From: Branchiostoma floridae | Taxonomy: Eukaryota > Chordata > Leptocardii > Amphioxiformes > Branchiostomatidae | Length of the DNA stretch: 64,000 bases | Direction: 5' to 3' | NCBI RefSeq assembly: GCF_000003815.2 | Contig: NC_049988.1 | Span: 8,784,531 to 8,848,530 of the forward strand | Shown: positions 41,201-50,200 of the stretch, piece after piece | How the letters are laid out: the number at the start of each line of letters is the position of its first letter | Numbering within the stretch: the stretch's first letter is position 1 | Notes under the pieces: generated by a model | Database searches by the model: none | Told to the model about the DNA's origin: nothing | The model's input: only the letters and a program-made list of their open reading frames with translations | Position numbers and translations under genes: made by a program

Positions 41201-44200
41201 AACAGAGCTCAATCTCTAGCAATCAGATAAAGCTGTAAAAACAAATTGTCACACACATGACGCTTCGCCCCAATTTCATTTCCTGACCTTGTGGGGAATG
41301 TGCCAGGCATAACATTTACAAGGAAAGCCAAAAATATAACACTAGATATTCATGTTGTGTGCCAAGCTGACAAGAGGATATACATAAGACAGTTAATGCC
41401 ACTTTAACAATTTATCAGAACAACAATCACATTATCACAAAATTTGTCTAGTTTCATTCCCTGACATCTGAAAAGTGCACTTTATTTAATTGGTACAGGA
41501 GAACAATTATTGAATGTGTTGTGATTTTATCAAGAATGTCAAATGTACATGTAGACTTAAAGAAGAACTTCTTGATTGAACAACTTCTAATCTCCAAAGC
41601 AATCTTTATGCATAAGTTGGCCCACTACACTGTTCCACAATTTAAGTTATCTTTGGCAAGGTGTAGGTGCAGAAGTTTGATAGCCAATCTATTCCAGTAG
41701 ATATTTTCAGATGCAAGTGCAAATGTAGGTACAAATGCCCTTCATTCTTATCTGAAATATATTAATCTAACATTCATTTCTATCTTCCTGACTTCTGGTC
41801 TTTACCAATGTAGGAATGTGTTGCACAGTAGATCATTCTATTCTTTTTAGAATATTATCAGAAAACTTAGAATTTTTCTTTTATTGGGGTGACACACTAG
41901 TCTTACTTGGAAAAGAACAAATGTAGGTGTTACATGTATAATTGTTTTAAAATTTAATATTGATTATAGGACATACTGTATGGCAGATAACCAAAAATAT
42001 CTTTTTTCATCTATCCGTTATACGAATGTTGTTGGAATGACATGCAACTTGACTGCCTTATCTCCAAACTATTTCCTCTCTCTTCAACCTTCGTCAGATC
42101 ACTAATGACAGCTTTTCCGGTACATGTAGCTATGCACGTAATGTTCTGATATCTCAGATATGGCATGGAAAACAAAACTCCTCCCTATATACCCCACAAA
42201 AACTGTAGATATAGAAATCAGTATGACTCAGCGTAGCACACTGCATCAACTGCAACAGCTTGCCAGCGCAGCACAATAGAACTGTTAGTAGGAATTTGTC
42301 GACAATCCTTAATTCAGTGAGTCTATATTTCAAGGCAAACAAATCTCTATGCTTGGCTAGGATGCAAAGATTAATTTTGCATTTGGCCTCTATCACTCTA
42401 TCAATATATGTATTCCCCTACCGATGAAAACATAACTACATTTTGTATTTGAGCATGATAAAGTCACTGACTCATAATCACAATGCACTTGCTGGTTTAC
42501 ACAGCTTTTCAAGAAGTTGGGGACCAGTTTTTTCCAGAAAAATCCGGCAAAGTCCAGATTTTGAATTCAATAAGTCTAATATCAGCTGTACACCTGCAAC
42601 TTTATCCCTCCTCCTACTGACGTACATCAGCCTAAGGGCATCACCACAGAGCTAACCAAACCAGGAAAGGGTTAAGGTACTAATAAATACAATTCCCCTT
42701 CTATTGACGTGGGCTGGGAAGCAAACTTAAGTGCACGTGGCGTTACACTATGTACATGTACCCGCCTGCTGGTTCATCACATTATGTATAGACTAACTTG
42801 GGACTGCCCAATGCATTATTGCAGTGGAAGGTTTCGACGGAAACCATGTGAATGCAAATTTAAGGTGAACATGTATAACCTTGCCTCGTTGGAAAGGTAG
42901 TTACCGTGTGATACGCAATTCATCAGCAAAGATGACTTGTTATCATTGGAATGTACAAAATGTAATATTTCCTGACAGACCCCTAGGGAAAGGTTCAGGT
43001 TCTTGGAAGGCTACGAGCTGAGTTCATAAGAAACGTGCTTGAAGTATGGCTCTCCCCAAACATGGGACCTCCATTTAATGTCCTATCTATAAGGGACAGC
43101 CCTAGCCAAAGCTAGGTACTGAGTGAAGTGAGGAAAGTCATATAAAGTGTCATTCTCAAGGGCACAAGATGAGTGACATGGCAGGTTTCGAACTCGAAAC
43201 CTCTTGGGTCTGACCTGAAAGTGCTGCCGATTAGGCCACACGATCTCATGATGAAACGACAATTGACCCTGTGAAGATACCTCTGATTGAGGATAAAATT
43301 ATCTAAGCAAGATAGATTAAAAGGTACATATCTTTCACAAACAGACAAAGACTTATTCAAACTAAATAAACTTTTTCATCAAGCATCCAACAATCATTGT
43401 GTTTGTTGATCATCATTAAAAAATCCCTTCTGGAAATAAACAAACCAACATTCGAACTATCAATTACAACTTTTCTCCTTTTTACAATCTTCACCTTATG
43501 GTTTTTGCTTTGATGAAGTTGCTATTAGACCTGCATAAAATGTACTGGCTGAGCTGTCAAACTTTGCTGTAGGTCACCTTTACATACGTGAAGTACATGT
43601 ACTACATAGCTCTGTTGAAATACAAGCTTATTCACTGTCAAAATATTCATGCAGCCAAAAAGGTGCATATCTGACTACAAACACTGACATGTATACTAAA
43701 TTTGTATCTTTCCTTGCAAGGACTAGTTTTTCCAGAAAAATCTACCTGTGGCCAGAGCTTGCCCTCACCTTTACACCTACACTCACTCTATCCCTCCCCC
43801 TCCTAATCCAAGAATGCTTTTAAAAAGTTGATGACCAGTTTTACCAGAAAAATCTGGCAAAGGCCAGAGCTTGACATCATCCAACTCCAGCTCTACATGT
43901 ACACCTGTGCCAACTATACCCCTCCTACAAATGACGCACATTAACACATGTTCACGTGTAGGAGCGCTCTAGGGCATCACTACAAAGCTAACAGAACCTT
44001 AATATGACTAAGAAGCCAATAAATCCAGTTCCGCATCACCTGTCATTCACTGGTTAACAACTTATAGGCGGCATAATCTTCATCATGCTAAAGGCGGCTG
44101 CCTTAACTGCAAGAAGAAGAAACATTATTGCATTACACCATGCAACCTACAGGCTGGTTCATCAGATTAGGTACACGGATACAATAACATGAGGAAGTTC

Positions 44201-47200
44201 TCTTTACAAATTCTGGGATCAACCAAAAGTTTTTTCCTCATCCTATAACTTTTTGTAATCTTTTTTTAATGCTTATTTGCACGTAGACCAGTAGCTTAAG
44301 CAGCCAGTCGCATCCATCCTAGTTCAGGTTTTGTCCTCTAATTGCTTCCCTGCAGTCTGGCATCTGTTCATAGAGAGTCATTTGGCATTTGTATCCCTAA
44401 AGTATAAGCCACCGCTAGCTTTGAAAGGGAATGGCAACAGAGATTGAGCAAGAACTTAGAACTCTGTTACATTGCATCTTGAAATATTTGATACCGAAAA
44501 TGATGAATGAATTAAAGACCTTTATTGTACATTTATGCCTCAATGGGCTAGTTACAGGTCACTGATAACAGACATGCAGAAAAGCAATAAGATACAATTC
44601 AACTATTTGAAGGTGCTAAGCTAACAGGATGGTCAACATCTTTTTGCTTCTTGACACTTATGGACAATGTAGAGGATGTATGGATGGACTGTACATGTAG
44701 AGAGAGAGAGGTCAGCAGAGTGTATAATTAGATACTTTATTGAGTCCATTAGTCAAGAACACAAATTGTAAAAAGCTTATTAGAATTAATAATTGATAAA
44801 GCTAATTATAAGAATATAGAGCATGACAATCATGGTACTCCTAAGTTTTTGCAGGATTGATAATTTGAACGGCTCATTCATTTTCACTTATTTCAATTTT
44901 GCATCTTATTATCCAGTCCATGTTAAAGAAAAAACCTTCAATGCTACATGTATTTTCATGCTGACATGGTCTAATATGGTGTGTCCAAAAAGCTGGTGAA
45001 GGGCCAACTCAATTTGCAGCCTGGGAGCACAGCTCACTTAAAATTTGCCAAAACAAAAAAGAGATTCTGACACACCCTAGTAGTGCTTACACCGCCTTCA
45101 TCATCAGATCGTCCTTATCAATCCTAGCTTCTGCCTACACTCTATTTCAGGCACATAACAAACATTTGTCACATGGCATCCAATTTGAAAGGGAGCACAG
45201 CTTACTAAAAATTGACCAAAACATGAAAGAGATTCTAACAAACTTTATGCATACCCTAGTGCATACACCTCCTTCATCATCAGATCGGTCTTATCAATCT
45301 GTGCATCTGCCTACACTCTATTTCAAACACACAACAAACATTTGTCACATGGCATCCAATTTGAAAGTTATCATTTCATACTTACTCAAGCGTATCTCAT
45401 TCTATTCTGTAGAATTAGACAAGGGGCTAACCTATCTCAATGGATTGAATTCATCTTCCTCCCAAGCAAGAAATTGGTGCTGACGTTTTGTCAGATAGCA
45501 CCGAGGGCAAGCTTTATCACTTCAGGGAAGCCTAGTTATCGATCATCCTCACCACTCCACCCTCCCGGTCTGCATGGCTCTGGGGTGCAATTAACTCTTG
45601 GACCTTAATTTCCCAACAGCCTGACGTTATCTGGTAGAGGAGAGTCAAAACTGGAACTACAGGACTGACGACAGGAAGACACCTGCGTGTGGCTGAAGTT
45701 TCGCTCTTACATCTTCTTTCCAGGTTTGTACTCTCTGTTTCTGAGTAGAAACATAGTCTTTTTGGTTTGAATGTTATTACTGGTGTCTAAATGTAGTTTT
45801 GATAAGATTCTGCATTGTGTGGTACTAGTGAGTGCAATCATTACAAGGTAGTTGAATGTGTAGTGCCTTTTCCGTGAGGCCTGTCCTTGGTGCTGAACTA
45901 GGTTGGTAACAACTAGCGTTACATGACAAGTGTCTCTGCAACTTGTAGAAATATGAGATTGTTGCAATTTGACACTTGAGAAAAACATAAGCTACATGTA
46001 CTTGCACTTTGGCAAGCTACAGTAAGGGTTCATATGCATCAAAAAGTTCAAAAAGCAAAAAGCATTTGGAGCTGTCTCTTCACCATTAGACTCAGCACAT
46101 TGATTGTTTCATGGGGCAGAAAATGAATCTTTCCACCCTCCTAATCTGAAACGTTTTGCGTGATTCACTGTAGCATATACAATACTGCATGGTCAAAAGA
46201 CACAAGTGTAGTTTCACACATTTCAGAAGTCACGTACGAGGTATTACTGAGAAATGCCCTGTCCTTGGTGCTGATCCTACATCAGACGATGTTCTTCCGT
46301 CCACCTGTTACCAAACAACTTCAGCAGCTGAAAATAGATAGAGCCAATTTACCAAGGATGCTCTGCCTCTGATGCCCAATCAATACCACAAGTGTGAGGT
46401 TTGCCTGCAGCCATCTGTTACCTACCTCCCTCACCCTTCAGCTCTAAAGCTCTCAAGGATGTTTAATGAAACCAGAAACACAGGAGTGTCTTGGAAACCA
46501 GAAAGGCTGACATGGAGCCAAACTTCTGTAAATGCATTTAAGTTTGCAGGGATTTAATTTTGCGGTAGCGGGAAAGACGACTTTTCGCAGTGGTTTTAAG
46601 TTTGCGGTAGCAACATGCACTGTAGTCTTTTACTAACATGGAAAAAATGTTCACGGTAGTTTTAAGTTCGCAGTGAAGTGGCCACGCAAAAACTGCGAAC
46701 ATTAAACCACCGCGAAAGTTTCTGCATTTACAGTATATCTAAAGGGGAACTGTACCAATGAAATAAAGTGGAGACAACTTGGGTGCACATATCATTGTCA
46801 AGGTGACCAGAGTCAGTAACTCTAAATTTGCCATGTACCATCATAACGCTGATGACTACACTTTTCAACACCCAGCCCAAAGACCATACAAGTTAGACTT
46901 GTGTATTAGGTGCAAAAAACCAACAGTTCTTATTGATAAGTGATATCTAGGAAGCATTAAGCTTTCTCTCAAGCATAACATTTCAAGGAGAAGGTGATAT
47001 CTTTGCATATTACTTGAAAAAGGATACTGTCCTTGGTGCTGATCTCATATGCAACAACAGTAATGCCCATACGATTATCATAATGCAACATATACCCACA
47101 GGCTTTTACAAAGCTGCAAATGGCAGCCATGTCTCCTAATGACTGAGCCTGTCCTTGTAATATCAGAACTAGTGGCTTTATATCAAGGACTTCTTGTGGC

Positions 47201-50200
47201 GTAAGATACTCCAAGCTAAGTATACTCTAAAGCTCTAGTGCACGATTTTTGGAAATTGGCTGGCAGAAACTGACTCCATGAATGGGTTCTGAACACTCTG
47301 CTGCACAGGGGGTGATCATCACCGGAAATTAAGTATACAGAGTTTGAGAGCACTCAGTGTTATCTATTAGGAACATTATTTCCTCTGTAACTTCCTTCTG
47401 CTTCCACTGTTATTAGTGTAGTCAACTAGGAGAGTGGAAAGCTCTACCATGCCAAAGTTGGCCATATCTTTCAGTGCTGAAAATTTCTTTAAGAAATCTT
47501 TAATCTAGGTTCAAAACTTTTAACTCAAAAATTGTTTCTGTAAGAAGGCCTACCAAACTCCTACATATGAAAAAGCATTCTTTCTTAGCCAGAACTCTTT
47601 CAATAGGTACCCTGTTAAAAGACAAATAATTCAACACTGGTGAGGATATAGGTTACAGATTGTAATAAAACTTACCTGAATGGTACTGGGAATGCAAACC
47701 TCTCTTTTAGATCCACAGACATGAAGGGCACGTAACTTCTTCCATTGATATTGGATGTGTGCCTAAAAAAAAAGTAAAAAAATGTCAGCAAATGGGAAAA
47801 AATACAACTTTAGTTCAACCAGATGGACAGGTACAAGTCAACTAGCATACTTCAACTTGATTTCACGCAAAAATTCCTTGTAATTTTTGCGGATTCTTCT
47901 CTGTCTGTATTGCTTGAATGTTCAGTGTAACGTTTTCTTTTTCTACACTTTTACTTTACATTATCTAACTGACTGCACTTAGCCCATGATGGGCATGGGT
48001 ATGCAATAAAGATCACTGTCATTGTCATTGTCAGTATACACAAGCTGCATGAAATAAAAGCAATGTGGATATCACAATAAAGGAAGGCAAAAATAAGTTA
48101 AGAAAACTACTTGTTGAGCAGAATCATCCACTATTTCCGCATTTTGGAAAAATCAAACGTCCTTCTTCTTATGTAAATCGTTCGCAAACCGCAGTCACTT
48201 CTCAGAATCCTACCATTAAATCCTGTATATCCATTAAGAGCTTTTGAGTCATCCTGTTACCAAGAAACAAACAAACAAGTACTGGCAAACGGAAGCTCCT
48301 TTTCAAGTTGTCTTGTGTCCTGACCACTTAAACCAAAAAGGAACATCTGGCTTTTCCTTTCCTTCTGAAATTTATCTTAAGTTAAGTGACACATAGATAT
48401 GCTGTGATCAGGCTGGATTAAAACTTCTGATAGCAAGCTTTTCTACTTACCGTAGGAAATCTACCTGGCCATATTTTGCCTTGAGAATGATCACCCTTAC
48501 AAAGATCACAATGTAAGTATTTGTAGACAGATCATACTAGTTTGAAAATTTCACAGGTAGTGCACTATGGACTTAGACAGCACCTGGGCTCCTGAAATAT
48601 AATCATTCTTAGAAGATGTCTATCAATAGTATCAAGTCATACTTGTTGATAAAACTTAAGTCTGAACTGATGCCAACATTCTGCAAATAGGAACTTTCTC
48701 TGATCAATGGATTCACTTCAAGTGGTTGGAATAAGATACAAAATAGCTCACAGTTATGCAACTTTTACATCAAGGAAATGGAAAAGCTGCCCTACATGTA
48801 TATCCTGCTCACATGGACATTAGGTGCCATTGGAGATAACCGATTCCTTAAAGAGAAATGACTAGTAAGTGTAGACTTTGGGGCCAGTGAACTCTAGAGA
48901 ACCGATCTGCACGCAGCCATAGGAACACCTTTTCATGCATTTCAACTGTCGGACAATATTTAGACAAGGATAGAAATGAACCATTCTTTACTCTTCAAGC
49001 TTCTACAACAGTCTAGTGACCTGAGATAAAGTCATTAAAGCTACTTATCAATCTTGTGGGGTTTGCTAATAATCAGTAGATCTCAGTTCAGTCTCCCTGG
49101 GTTTGCTTAATTACTGCCCTAGCCCAGGCCAATCATTACTAGCAGTGTAATACAAAATGTAATTTGTCCAGGAGATTATTCACTGTGAAAAGTTTCTATT
49201 CAGGAAACGTATGAGAAAAACTTTGATCTCGTAGATGTGTACAGCAGACCTACAAATTATCAGGTCATTTCCTGTAGTCACTTTTGTCCCTAATTAAAGT
49301 TATGCATGTATAAAGTTTTTGCATGGTACTATGAGTTTTTAGTCTGATCATACACTTCTCAATAATAGATCCCTGCTGCCACTCTTCCACTTGTTGATAT
49401 ACCAGTCTATTATTATAATAACTATTGTAATACACATTTTATAAAAAAGGAATTCATATTTTGACATTCATAATCAAGATTATTGTGTATATTTCAATAC
49501 ACATGTATCTGTGTCTTTTAGAATCTAAATTGAAAGGCTTAGCTTGCTTTTGTACGTACATGTAAGCATGTCGTAACAGTGTAAAGTGGTATTCAAAAAG
49601 TGCCTCAACACAATATGAATTTTCTTTTGGCACTTTTACACTGGACAACTTTGTTAAAACAATTACTGTAGGGACTTATTTCAGTAATCTGCCTTCTGAT
49701 CTCCCGGGTAATTTGGGGGCGACAAGCTTCATACCCAGAACCGCAATTGGGACTCACTAATTAGCCAAATGTTCTGTGTCACTGATTACAGAACCTGTAG
49801 GTAATGACAAGTATGACGGTGGAGATAAAAGGACTTCTATTATGAGGATTTTGTTAATCCTCCCACACTAATGCCCCATTGAAAACTGTAACAGCCACAC
49901 AAATTATCCTTTTACACACGTTTCCACTGGAGATTGCAAATGTGCTGCAACAGTTAAGCAAATCCATCCAAACATCTGATGGATTACATAATGAATTTCA
50001 TCTATAGATGAAAACCAATTTTTTTATACTCTGTGTGTTTGTTTAAAACCATACTGCACCATATTCCAATCTTTTATTGTTTACTCATTTACACACCGTT
50101 TCCACTAGAGGATGCAAACGTTCTGCAACAGCTAAACAAATACCCAAACATGTGATGGTTTACACAATGAATTTCATAGATAAAGACCAATCTTTTGATA

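Larger units (their letters stand above)
42480..44000. repeat. Local repeat block, three related segments
   Basis: A segment with GACCAGTTTT-CCAGAAAAATC-GGCAAAG-CCAGA, then TACACCTG, ATCCCTCCTCCTA, and AGGGCATCAC-ACA-AGCTAAC occurs at 42500-42655, partially at 43725-43815, and again at 43820-43992. Confidence 0.6.
23377..47675 (-). other. CAPN7: 24-kb CAPN7 intron full of repeats
   Basis: A single intron by phase (exon 47676 ends AG, exon 23376 starts T, Ser). It contains a possible poison exon, LINE and SINE pieces, GAATTC and 180-bp tandem repeats, the 3.4-kb foldback element, segmental duplications and four RE1-like motifs. No nested gene could be supported on either strand. Confidence 0.8.
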
